From JANSYP01 sp038751255 (GTDB taxonomy: Bacteria; Pseudomonadota; Alphaproteobacteria; Rhodobacterales; Rhodobacteraceae), in contig JBCDGN010000039.1 of the NCBI GenBank assembly GCA_038751255.1, positions 1 through 33,391 on the forward strand: a stretch of 33,391 nt of DNA, in the 5' to 3' direction. Below, one piece after another: positions 1 through 7,439 of this stretch. Both the position numbers and the translations under genes were made by a program. Under the pieces are notes generated by a model. The model was not told where the DNA came from. It saw only the letters and a program-made list of their open reading frames with translations, and did not search any database. The stretch's first letter is position 1; the number at the start of each line of letters is the position of its first letter.

Positions 1-75
1 AAGTCTGGGTAAAAGTGTCTGGTTTTGTCACACAAGTCATCGTTTCCTCCAATCGCAGGATGGAAACGGCGCTTG

Positions 76-116
76 GCCCGGTCTGGGCTCATACCGGGCG
101 ACCGTTTTTGCCCGGT
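76..116. repeat. three alternating 7-bp repeats in the leader of the first gene
   Basis: GCCCGGT (76-82), its reverse complement ACCGGGC (93-99) and GCCCGGT again (110-116) occur at an exact 17-bp period. The first pair can form a hairpin followed by GACCG and TTTTT, resembling a terminator. The second pair can form a competing hairpin whose loop contains the T run. It could be a terminator for a gene left of the window, an attenuator, or a multi-site operator. The repeats are directly visible; the function is unknown. Confidence 0.45.
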
Positions 117-121
117 AGCGC

Positions 122-140
122 TCGGCTAACACAAAGCCGA
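122..140 (+). other. small hairpin in 5' leader
   Basis: TCGGCT (122-127) and AGCCGA (135-140) form a 6-bp stem with a 7-nt loop, about 40 nt ahead of the likely start of the Gfo/Idh/MocA gene. No other feature is seen in the first 181 bases apart from this and the triple repeat at 76-116. Confidence 0.3.
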
Positions 141-181
141 ACCTGCAAACAAGACAGAGAATGGGAAAAGAGGAACTAGGG

Positions 182-1342
182 ATGGAGCGCAGAGACACTG
201 CACAGATCAGGCTGGGCATGGTCGGAGGTGGCCGCGATGCCTTTATCGGCGGCGTTCACCGCATCGCCTCGCGGATCGATGATCGGTTTGAATTGGTGGC
301 GGGATGTTTTTCTTCAACAGCAGAAAAATCCAAAGCTTCGGGCGCTGATTTGGGTCTCGACCCAGCCCGGGTCTATGGTGATTTCAGTGAGATGGCCGCA
401 AGCGAGGCAGCGCGTGACGATGGGATAGAGGCGGTCGCGATCGTCACACCGAACCACATGCATCTTCCCCCGGCACGGGAATTTCTCAGCCGCAATATCC
501 ATGTGATCTGCGACAAACCGCTCTCTGCCACGCTGGACGAGGCGCGCGACCTCGTTGCTCTGGTAGAGGAAAACGATGCGGTCTTTGTGCTGACCCATAA
601 CTATTCGGGCTATCCAATGATGCGGCAAGCACGCGAGATGGTGGCAAAGGATGAACTCGGCACCATCCGCGTGGTGCAGGCGGAGTATCCTCAAGGCTGG
701 CTTGCCACCGCGCTGGAAGAGAGCGAACACAAACAAGCATCCTGGCGTACGGATCCCGCGCGTTCTGGTGCGGGAGGCTGTATCGGCGACATCGGAACCC
801 ACGCGTTTCATATCGCGAGCTTCGTCACCGGTCTTTCGGTCGATCAACTCAGCGCCGACTTGCAAAGCTTTGTCTCTGGGCGCCGCTTGGACGACAACGC
901 CCAGGTGTTGTTGCGCTACGAGGGCGGCGCACGCGGCATGATCTGGGCAAGCCAAGTCGCAGTTGGGTGTGAAAACGGCTTGAAATTAAGGGTTTATGGG
1001 ACAAAGGCGGGGATCGAATGGGCACAGGAAGATCCCAATTACCTTTGGTATAGCCCGCTCACCGGGCCCAAGCAGCTGCTTACGCGCGCGGGAGCGGGCG
1101 CGACGGACGCGGGCAACAGCGTGGTGAGGATTCCTGCGGGCCATCCAGAGGGCTATCTTGAAGGCTTCGCCACGATCTATGCCGATGCCGCCGATGCAAT
1201 CCGAGCCCATCAAGCGGGACTGCCGCGCCCCGACCATGTGCTTTGCCCAACCATTGACGATGGTCTGACCGGCGTTGCCTTTGTTGATGCCTGTGTGCGG
1301 TCGTCGGCCCAGGACGCGGCCTGGGTGCGTTTGGACAAGTAG
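182..1342 (+). CDS. Gfo/Idh/MocA-family NAD(P)-dependent oxidoreductase
   Basis: A 386-residue cytoplasmic dehydrogenase of the family that oxidises or reduces sugars, polyols and cyclitols. The N-terminal Rossmann fold carries the glycine-rich stretch LGMVGGGRDAF (residues 11-21). The family catalytic lysine lies in CDKPLS (K112), and the Asp-x3-His pair in GDIGTHAFH (D203, H207). I chose ATG 182 over the in-frame ATG 161 because AGAGGA sits about 8 bases before 182, whereas 161 has only a poor ribosome site. It lies 145 bp upstream of an ABC importer operon on the same strand that ends in a ketose kinase, so it probably oxidises the imported polyol or sugar. The substrate cannot be read from the sequence. 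Family assignment is firm; role in the cluster is inferred. Confidence 0.9.
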   Translation: MERRDTAQIRLGMVGGGRDAFIGGVHRIASRIDDRFELVAGCFSSTAEKSKASGADLGLDPARVYGDFSEMAASEAARDDGIEAVAIVTPNHMHLPPAREFLSRNIHVICDKPLSATLDEARDLVALVEENDAVFVLTHNYSGYPMMRQAREMVAKDELGTIRVVQAEYPQGWLATALEESEHKQASWRTDPARSGAGGCIGDIGTHAFHIASFVTGLSVDQLSADLQSFVSGRRLDDNAQVLLRYEGGARGMIWASQVAVGCENGLKLRVYGTKAGIEWAQEDPNYLWYSPLTGPKQLLTRAGAGATDAGNSVVRIPAGHPEGYLEGFATIYADAADAIRAHQAGLPRPDHVLCPTIDDGLTGVAFVDACVRSSAQDAAWVRLDK

Positions 1343-1387
1343 TTTTTAAGAATTTAAAACAGTCATTTAATGCATTGAAGCAAAAAA

Positions 1388-1435
1388 TGATGTACGTCCC
1401 TCAAAAATTATGCTTTCCTTGAGGGGCGTACATCA
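1388..1435. promoter_or_regulatory. 17-bp near-perfect inverted repeat before the ABC operon
   Basis: The arms TGATGTACGTCCCTCAA (1388-1404) and TTGAGGGGCGTACATCA (1419-1435) are reverse complements with one mismatch, which is a G-U pair in RNA, separated by a 14-nt loop. No T tract follows, so it is not a typical Rho-independent terminator. It lies 45 nt after the oxidoreductase stop and 52 nt before the binding-protein start. It could be an operator for an unlinked regulator or a 5'-leader RNA hairpin. Confidence 0.5.
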
Positions 1436-1487
1436 GATACGGTTCACGCAGCATCCGGCATCAGATCGGGGCACATGGGAGGAAAAT

Positions 1488-2810
1488 ATGACAACGACCA
1501 GCAGATTGATGGCAGCGACCGCCATCACCGCGGCAGCCGGCCTCACCGCACCAGCCGCTTTCGCCGAGGACCTAACGCTATGTTGGGCAGCCTGGGACCC
1601 AGCGAACGCTCTTGTGGAGCTCTCCAAAGAGTTTGAGGCCCAATCCGGCCACAATATGAGTTTTGAGTTCGTGCCATGGCCAAACTTTGCCGACCGCATG
1701 TTGAACGAGTTGAACTCCGGCGGGAAACTTTGCGATCTTCTGATCGGTGACAGCCAATGGATTGGCGGTGGGGCTGAGAACGGCCACTACGTTCAGCTGA
1801 ATGATTTCTTCGACAATGAAGGGATCTCAATGGATGATTTCGCACCGGCAACTGTCTATGCCTATTCCACCTGGCCGAAAGGGGAGCCGAATTTCTATGC
1901 GCTGCCCGCCATGGGCGATGCAAATGGCTGGTTCTATCGCCGTGATTGGTTCGAGGATCCAGAAATTCAGGCGGCCTACACCGAAGCCACCGGCGAAGAA
2001 CTCCGTGAGCCTCAATCACAGCTCGAACTGATGCAGATCGCGAAGTTCTTCCAAGGCCGCGAAATAGACGGTCAGACGCGCTATGGCGTCTCGATTTTCA
2101 CCGAACGCGGTTCTGAAGGCATCACCATGGGGGCAACCGGCGCGCTCTATGCTTGGGGTTTCAGCTATGAAACCGAGCCTGGCAGCTACAGCATGGAAGG
2201 CGCTGTGAATTCTCCGGCAGCGGTAGAAGCGCTTGAGTTCTACAAAGAGCTTTACGAGTGCTGCACGCCACCGGGCTACACTGACGCCTATATGGAGCAG
2301 TCGCTCGACGCGTTTAAATCTGGCCAAGTCGCTATGGCGATGAACTGGTTTGCGTTCTTCCCAGGTCTCTATGCAGATCCCAACACCGGCGGCGACAAGA
2401 TCGGGTTTTTCGTGAACCCGCCACAAGAAGTGGCTGCCTCGACCCTGGGGGGTCAGGGGATCTCTGTGGTGTCCTACTCTGACAAACAGGATGCGGCGTT
2501 GGAATATATCAAGTGGTTCGCCCAGCCTGATGTTCAGGCGAAGTGGTGGGAGCTTGGCGGTTACTCTGCGCATAACTCGGTGCTGAACGATCCTGGCTTC
2601 GCGGACTCTGCCCCCTTCGCGGCAGACTTCCTGCTGGCCATGGATGGCGTTCAGGATTTCTGGCAGGAGCCAGCTTATGCCGAACTGCTCTTGGCGATGC
2701 AGAAACGCCTGCACGACTACATCGTCGCTGATCAGGGCACTGCGCAAGAAGCACTTGATAAGCTGATCGAAGATTGGACCGAAACCTTCGAAGACGAAGG
2801 CAAGCTTTAA
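1488..2810 (+). CDS. ABC transporter periplasmic sugar-binding protein (family 1)
   Basis: A 440-residue secreted binding protein of the UgpB/MalE class, which captures a carbohydrate or polyol and delivers it to the permeases encoded next door. The start at ATG 1488 has a strong GGGAGGA ribosome site and yields a signal peptide with a hydrophobic alanine-rich core ending in AFA before EDLTLCWAAWD; upstream in-frame ATGs would bury it. The mature part includes tryptophan-rich strands and the sequence DANGWFYRRDWF seen in many family-1 binding proteins. The gene order (binding protein, two permeases, small membrane protein, two ATPases) recalls the rhizobial GlpSTPQUV glycerol importer, but I cannot equate the substrates. 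A hairpin follows the gene at 2825-2851. The family is certain; the ligand is unknown. Confidence 0.92.
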   Translation: MTTTSRLMAATAITAAAGLTAPAAFAEDLTLCWAAWDPANALVELSKEFEAQSGHNMSFEFVPWPNFADRMLNELNSGGKLCDLLIGDSQWIGGGAENGHYVQLNDFFDNEGISMDDFAPATVYAYSTWPKGEPNFYALPAMGDANGWFYRRDWFEDPEIQAAYTEATGEELREPQSQLELMQIAKFFQGREIDGQTRYGVSIFTERGSEGITMGATGALYAWGFSYETEPGSYSMEGAVNSPAAVEALEFYKELYECCTPPGYTDAYMEQSLDAFKSGQVAMAMNWFAFFPGLYADPNTGGDKIGFFVNPPQEVAASTLGGQGISVVSYSDKQDAALEYIKWFAQPDVQAKWWELGGYSAHNSVLNDPGFADSAPFAADFLLAMDGVQDFWQEPAYAELLLAMQKRLHDYIVADQGTAQEALDKLIEDWTETFEDEGKL

Positions 2811-2824
2811 TAGCCTCAACCAGG

Positions 2825-2851
2825 GCTTCGGCGGGGTCTGCCTGCCGAAGC
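2825..2851 (+). terminator. intercistronic hairpin after binding-protein gene
   Basis: GCTTCGGCGGG (2825-2835) pairs with CCTGCCGAAGC (2841-2851), giving 11 base pairs with one G-U and a 5-nt loop. CTTTCCCATTTT follows, a poor T tract. It begins 14 nt after the binding-protein stop and precedes the first permease. It is likely a partial terminator or 3'-end mRNA stabiliser that lets the binding protein be made in excess. Confidence 0.6.
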
Positions 2852-2903
2852 TTTCCCATTTTACCCGCCGCCCAGAATCGGGCCTTGCCCCGGAGCCATC
2901 ACG

Positions 2904-3848
2904 GTGACCGAAACGATATCAGATCGCGTAGCCCGTGCTACGCCCGCGCCCATGGCCCGCAAAGTCCGCGGCCTGTCGGATCGGGCTATTGCCTGGATCT
3001 TCGTGGCGCCGACGATTTTTCTGCTGCTAGCGGTAAACATTTTCCCGCTGATTTGGACTATCCGGCTTTCTTTCACCAATTTCCGGGCCAATCGCAATCG
3101 CGAGGTCGATTGGGTTGGCCTCCGTAACTACGAACGCATCCTCACCGATAGCGACATCTGGCTCACCATGCAGGCCACGGCGCATTTTTTATTCTGGACT
3201 CTGTTTTTTCAGGTATTGATCGGTTTTGCGCTCGCCTATCTGATCAACAAAAAATTCCGCGGCAACGATTTGTGGACCACGATCATCGTTGTGCCGATGA
3301 TGCTGTCGCCTGCCGTGGTTGGCAATTTCTGGACCTTTCTCTACCAGCCACAGATCGGGCTCTTTAACTACGTCATCGAGTTTCTCGCAGGGATCCCGGC
3401 CTCGTCTTTTGAGATGATTGGCTCCGTAAATCTTGCGCCCTGGGCCATCGTGATCGTCGACACCTGGATGTGGACGCCCTTCGTGATGCTGATCTGTCTC
3501 GCCGGTCTCAGGTCGATCCCCGACTACATCTATGAGGCGGCAGAGGTCGACCGGGCCTCCAAATGGCGACAGTTCTGGACCATCACCGTCCCGATGACCC
3601 TGCCCTTTTTGATGTTGGCCGTGCTCTTCAGAGGCATCGAGAACTTCAAAATGTTCGATCTGGTGGTTCAGCTGACAGGCGGTGGGCCGGGATCGATCAC
3701 CGAAGTGACCTCGATCAATCTCAAAAGAGAGGCGTTCGAGAAATGGCGCACAGGTTATGCCAGCGCCTATGCGATCATCCTGTTTGTGACCGTGTTCGGG
3801 CTGGCCTCGATCTATGTCAAAGCACTCAACAAGGTGAAGGAGAGCTGA
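2904..3848 (+). CDS. ABC transporter permease, MalF type
   Basis: A 314-residue inner-membrane protein with about six transmembrane segments, the first near residues 29-52. The EAA loop that docks the ATPase is present: EAAEVDRASKW begins at residue 211. The loop's usual glycine (EAAxxDGA) is an arginine here (R217), which is unusual. Start is GTG 2904, with CGGAG about 8 nt upstream; an ATG at 2952 would remove the N-terminal cytoplasmic tail only. It partners with the MalG-type permease that begins one base after its stop codon. Confidence 0.92.
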   Translation: MTETISDRVARATPAPMARKVRGLSDRAIAWIFVAPTIFLLLAVNIFPLIWTIRLSFTNFRANRNREVDWVGLRNYERILTDSDIWLTMQATAHFLFWTLFFQVLIGFALAYLINKKFRGNDLWTTIIVVPMMLSPAVVGNFWTFLYQPQIGLFNYVIEFLAGIPASSFEMIGSVNLAPWAIVIVDTWMWTPFVMLICLAGLRSIPDYIYEAAEVDRASKWRQFWTITVPMTLPFLMLAVLFRGIENFKMFDLVVQLTGGGPGSITEVTSINLKREAFEKWRTGYASAYAIILFVTVFGLASIYVKALNKVKES

Positions 3849-3849
3849 G

Positions 3850-4788
3850 ATGGCCGCTTATTCCGTCACCGAACCCTCATCGCGGACCAAATGGGTCGCT
3901 GGCATCTTGGTCATCGGCTACGCGATGATCACGCTGATCCCCTTACTGTGGATCTTTGCCACTGGGTTTAAATCGCCTGCCGATGCGATCAGCTATCCAC
4001 CCAAAGTGATATTTGAGCCGACGCTTGAGGGCTATGTGAACCTCTTCACAACACGCACCCGCCAGACAGAAGAGTTTCTCGCCGCTAACCCACCTCAGAA
4101 CTGGGCCGATGAGATCGTGCGCCAATATGACATGGTGATTGTCGGCCCCTCGCGCTACGGTGAGCGCTTCCTCAATTCGGTCATCATAGGCTTCGGCTCG
4201 ACCTTCCTTTCTGTCTTTCTGGGAACCTTGGCGGCCTACGCCTTCTCGCGCTTTCGCGTGCCGCTGAAGGACGATCTGATGTTTTTCGTGCTGTCGACGC
4301 GGATGATGCCGCCCATCGCCGTAGCGATCCCGATCTTTCTGATGTTTCGAACGCTCGGCCTGTCGGACACGCATCTCGGAATGATCCTGCTCTACACTGC
4401 AGTGAATATCTCGCTCGCGGTCTGGCTTATGAAAAGCTTCATCGATGGTATTCCCCGAGAATACGAAGAAGCCGCGCTGATCGATGGCTACACGCGGTTT
4501 CAGGCCTTCATGAAAGTGGTCCTCCCGCAAGCCGCCACCGGCATTGCCTCGACCGCGATTTTCTGTCTGATCTTTTCCTGGAACGAGTATGCCTTTGCGG
4601 TGCTTCTGACCTCGGGCACCGCCCAGACAGCACCACCGTTCATCCCGACAATCATCGGTGTCGGGGGTCAAGACTGGCCCGCTGTGGCCGCTGGTGCGAC
4701 GCTTTTCCTGATCCCAGTTGTCGTCTTTACCGTGCTTCTGCGGAAGCACCTGCTCAGAGGCATAACCTTCGGAGCTGTCCGCAAATGA
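3850..4788 (+). CDS. ABC transporter permease, MalG type
   Basis: A 312-residue inner-membrane subunit, partner of the preceding permease. A first transmembrane segment near residues 16-38 is followed by a large periplasmic loop, as in MalG proteins. The EAA loop is canonical (EEAALIDGYTRFQAF), with the glycine that the partner lacks. ATG 3850 has AAGGAGAG just upstream, overlapping the end of the previous gene. The stop overlaps the start of the next gene as ATGA, indicating translational coupling. Confidence 0.93.
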   Translation: MAAYSVTEPSSRTKWVAGILVIGYAMITLIPLLWIFATGFKSPADAISYPPKVIFEPTLEGYVNLFTTRTRQTEEFLAANPPQNWADEIVRQYDMVIVGPSRYGERFLNSVIIGFGSTFLSVFLGTLAAYAFSRFRVPLKDDLMFFVLSTRMMPPIAVAIPIFLMFRTLGLSDTHLGMILLYTAVNISLAVWLMKSFIDGIPREYEEAALIDGYTRFQAFMKVVLPQAATGIASTAIFCLIFSWNEYAFAVLLTSGTAQTAPPFIPTIIGVGGQDWPAVAAGATLFLIPVVVFTVLLRKHLLRGITFGAVRK

Positions 4789-4982
4789 CCCGCTTTTTCA
4801 ATGGTCTTCTACGCCTCCGCCGCGGGCCTTGGGAAATGGTCGCCAGCATCCTGATTGCCGTTGGTGTGGTGATGCTGATGCAGCCCTTCATCATGTGGGC
4901 CTACACCTATTCCTTTATCATCACACTCACCGGGACGGTGATGTTCATCATCGTCAGCCACTTCCCGGAGGATGAAGAGTGA
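4785..4982 (+). CDS. small two-helix membrane protein within ABC operon
   Basis: A 65-residue protein predicted to span the membrane twice (about residues 15-33 and 38-59), with a basic N-terminus (RLLRLRRG-like) and an acidic tail PEDEE. Its start overlaps the MalG-type stop as ATGA, and its own stop overlaps the GTG start of the VOC gene. I do not recognise the family. Its position matches that of the small membrane protein GlpU in rhizobial glycerol ABC operons, though I see no clear sequence match. It may be an accessory subunit of the importer. The tight overlaps on both sides make it very likely a real gene. Confidence 0.75.
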   Translation: MTRFFNGLLRLRRGPWEMVASILIAVGVVMLMQPFIMWAYTYSFIITLTGTVMFIIVSHFPEDEE

Positions 4983-5353
4983 TATTCACTGCAATTTGTC
5001 CGACCTTTCCATCGCGAGATCTGGAGGCGACGTCAGCTTTCTACAATCAGATCAGGTTTCACCAAGTCGCCATGTATGAAGAGGAAGGTTACTTGATTTT
5101 GTTGCGCGATGAGCTCGAGATCCATTTTTGGCGCAAGCCCGATCATCGTCCGGAAAGTTCTGAGTTTGGCGCTTATCTGCGCACCGAAAACGTCGATGCA
5201 ATCGGCGAAGAACTCGCAAAACTGGGGCTCCCAATGAAAGGCATTCCGTGTTTTGAGCCGCCTGAAAACAAACCCTGGGGTATGCGAGAGATCAATCTGA
5301 TCGATCCAGAGGGGCACTTGCTGCGCATTGGAGAGGACATCCCCAATGGCTAA
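4979..5353 (+). CDS. VOC-superfamily (glyoxalase/bleomycin-resistance-like) protein
   Basis: A 124-residue single-domain protein of the vicinal-oxygen-chelate fold. The pattern PTFPSRDLEATSAFY at the N-terminus, EIHFWRKP in the middle and INLIDPEGHLLRIGE at the end follows the beta-alpha-beta-beta-beta modules of bleomycin-resistance-like proteins. GTG 4979 has CCGGAGGA upstream and overlaps the preceding stop. Its tail overlaps the ATPase start at 5346. Members bind metals or small ligands, some act as isomerases or lyases, and many have unknown substrates. A place inside an importer operon suggests action on the imported compound, but this is inference. Confidence 0.8.
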   Translation: MIFTAICPTFPSRDLEATSAFYNQIRFHQVAMYEEEGYLILLRDELEIHFWRKPDHRPESSEFGAYLRTENVDAIGEELAKLGLPMKGIPCFEPPENKPWGMREINLIDPEGHLLRIGEDIPNG

Positions 5354-6440
5354 GATCGTGATTGAGAGTGTCCGAAAGGAATTCGGCGACTTCGTTGCCG
5401 TGCAGTCTTCCTCTTTCACCGTTGAAGATGGCGAGTTTTTTATGCTGCTCGGACCATCTGGCTGCGGCAAGACAACCACCTTGCGGATGATCGCGGGTCT
5501 GGAGCTGCCGAGCAGCGGTAAGATCCTGATTGATGGGGAAGACGTGGCGCAAAAACCTGCTTCAGAACGGGATATCGCCTTTGTTTTTCAGATGTTTGCG
5601 CTCTACCCGCATATGAATGTGCGCAGGAACCTTGCTTATCCCTTGGTCAGCCAATCGATGCCCAAGACCGATGTGAAGGCAAAGGTCGATGAAGTCGCGC
5701 GCATCCTTGGCATCGAGGACATCCTCAACAAACCGGTGAGCGGACTTGCAGGGGGCGATCGTCAGCGCGTGGCACTCGGCCGAGCGATTGTGCGAGAACC
5801 TAAGGCTTTCTTGATGGATGAGCCGCTCGGCGCGCTCGACACGGAGTTTCGCGAGCGCATGGCTGAAGAGCTTCGCGCGCTCCATGACCGCATCGGCGCG
5901 ACCACGGTCTATGTCACGCACGACCAACTTGAGGCCATGCAGATGGGCGACAAGATCGTGGTCATGAACCATGGTGTGATCGAACAGTTCGGCACACCGC
6001 AAGACATCTATGACAAGCCCGCCACGATGTTTGTCGCAGACTTTATCGGCAGCCCATCGATGAATTTCCTGCAAAGCGCGGCGAAGCTTGCCCCTGGCAG
6101 TGCGGAGATCCGACTCGACGAAGCAGATATCGCCATTCCTCCGATGCGCGAGTCACATGATGGTCCTCTGGTGTTCGGTGTGAGACCAGAACATATCCAG
6201 CTTGCCGATGATGCGCCCTACCGTGCCAAGGTGATCGCGACCGAATATCTGGGCACCACGCAAATCGTCACCCTCGACACCGCTGCGGGAGATGTAAAAG
6301 CGCGTGTCTCATCCGCCCAAAATGCTCGCGAAGGCGAAACTGTTGGGTTGAAGTTCAACAGCGCGACTGTGACGCTTTTCGACAAAGATACGGGCCGCGC
6401 CCTGAAGTCAGAACTGAACGAGGGCTTGTTCCATGGCTGA
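5346..6440 (+). CDS. ABC transporter ATPase 1 (UgpC/MalK type) with variant signature motif
   Basis: A 364-residue ATPase with a C-terminal regulatory (TOBE-like) region. Visible motifs are Walker A GPSGCGKT (36-43), Q-loop Q82, Walker B FLMDE (155-159) and switch His H192. The signature motif, usually LSGGQ, reads LAGGD (134-138), changing both the serine and the glutamine. ATG 5346 is chosen over 5328 because GGAGAGGA lies 8 nt ahead of it, within the end of the VOC gene. It probably pairs with the ATPase encoded next, whose signature is canonical, as a heterodimer serving the permeases at 2904-4788. Confidence 0.93.
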   Translation: MAKIVIESVRKEFGDFVAVQSSSFTVEDGEFFMLLGPSGCGKTTTLRMIAGLELPSSGKILIDGEDVAQKPASERDIAFVFQMFALYPHMNVRRNLAYPLVSQSMPKTDVKAKVDEVARILGIEDILNKPVSGLAGGDRQRVALGRAIVREPKAFLMDEPLGALDTEFRERMAEELRALHDRIGATTVYVTHDQLEAMQMGDKIVVMNHGVIEQFGTPQDIYDKPATMFVADFIGSPSMNFLQSAAKLAPGSAEIRLDEADIAIPPMRESHDGPLVFGVRPEHIQLADDAPYRAKVIATEYLGTTQIVTLDTAAGDVKARVSSAQNAREGETVGLKFNSATVTLFDKDTGRALKSELNEGLFHG

Positions 6441-7428
6441 TATCGCACTCGACCAGATCTCCAAAAGCTTCGGTAAAACTCAAGCTGTGCAAGACATTTC
6501 ACTCGAAATCGCGGATGGGGATTTTGTTGTTTTGCTCGGCCCCACCGGTGCCGGCAAAACCACGACACTGCGGCTGATCTCAGGCCTTGAGACCCCGGAT
6601 GCGGGCGATATCCGGATCGCAGGACAGTCTGTGGCAGGAGAAACACCGGCGCAACGCAATGTGGCGATGGTGTTTCAGCAGTATTCGCTCTATCCGCATA
6701 TGTCGGTGCGCCAGAACCTGGAGTTTCCGCTGAAGTCCCCGATCCTAAACACGCCAAAAGACGTTATCGCGCGGCGGGTGCAAGAGGTCGCCGAAGTCCT
6801 GCGGATTGCCCATAAGCTCGACAACAAGGCCACTGCCCTTTCGGGCGGCGAAATGCAGCGTGTCTCGATCGGGCGCGCGCTTGTGCGTGAGCCCACTATC
6901 TATCTGATGGACGAGCCGCTCTCATCGCTCGATGCCAAGCTCCGGGCGGAACTAAGAATAGAGCTCAAACGCATCCAAGCGGATTTGGGCGCGACATTGC
7001 TTTACGTCACCCATGATCAGATCGAAGCGATGACCATGGCCACCCATGTCGGCGTGCTCGATGAGGGTCGCTTGGTGCAATACGGAACACCGCGCGAGAT
7101 TTATGAAAACCCTGTCAGCCTCGCTGTCGCCTCTCGTCTTGGACAGCCTCGGATCAACGCGCTGCCCGCCGATCTTTTCGGCCACGGGCCCGCGAACGCG
7201 ACCACGATCGGATTGCGCCCTGAACACATCGTTCAAGGCGATGGCTTGGAGAGCACTGTGTCTAGGGTGGAGCATCTGGGTGATCAGACCCGTTTGCATC
7301 TGCGGCTGCAAGGCCATGACATCATCACGCTGACCGATGTGCATACCTCGCTGCGCTCCGGCGACACCATAACCATCACCCCGCAAAATCCCCTTTGGTT
7401 CGACAAAGAAGGCCTGCGCATCGCTTGA
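6433..7428 (+). CDS. ABC transporter ATPase 2 (UgpC/MalK type)
   Basis: A 331-residue ATPase whose start overlaps the previous ATPase gene by 8 nt. Motifs are Walker A GPTGAGKT, Q-loop in VFQQYSLYPHM, an intact LSGGEMQRV signature, Walker B IYLMDEP and switch His in YVTHDQ. The C-terminal domain is shorter than in ATPase 1. With one permease pair and two distinct ATPase genes, the transporter is most simply a heterodimer, as described for GlpS/GlpT of rhizobial glycerol uptake. Confidence 0.93.
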   Translation: MADIALDQISKSFGKTQAVQDISLEIADGDFVVLLGPTGAGKTTTLRLISGLETPDAGDIRIAGQSVAGETPAQRNVAMVFQQYSLYPHMSVRQNLEFPLKSPILNTPKDVIARRVQEVAEVLRIAHKLDNKATALSGGEMQRVSIGRALVREPTIYLMDEPLSSLDAKLRAELRIELKRIQADLGATLLYVTHDQIEAMTMATHVGVLDEGRLVQYGTPREIYENPVSLAVASRLGQPRINALPADLFGHGPANATTIGLRPEHIVQGDGLESTVSRVEHLGDQTRLHLRLQGHDIITLTDVHTSLRSGDTITITPQNPLWFDKEGLRIA

Positions 7429-7439
7429 GGAGGCTCCCG

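Noticed and set aside
182..1342. Apiose or erythritol pathway identity for the first cluster
   Set aside because: A Gfo/Idh enzyme and a DhaK-DhaL kinase alone do not separate these pathways, and the isomerases of erythrulose-phosphate metabolism are not in the window.
2016..2819. 267-codon open frame on the minus strand
   Set aside because: Antisense to the first binding-protein gene; no start signal or family resemblance.
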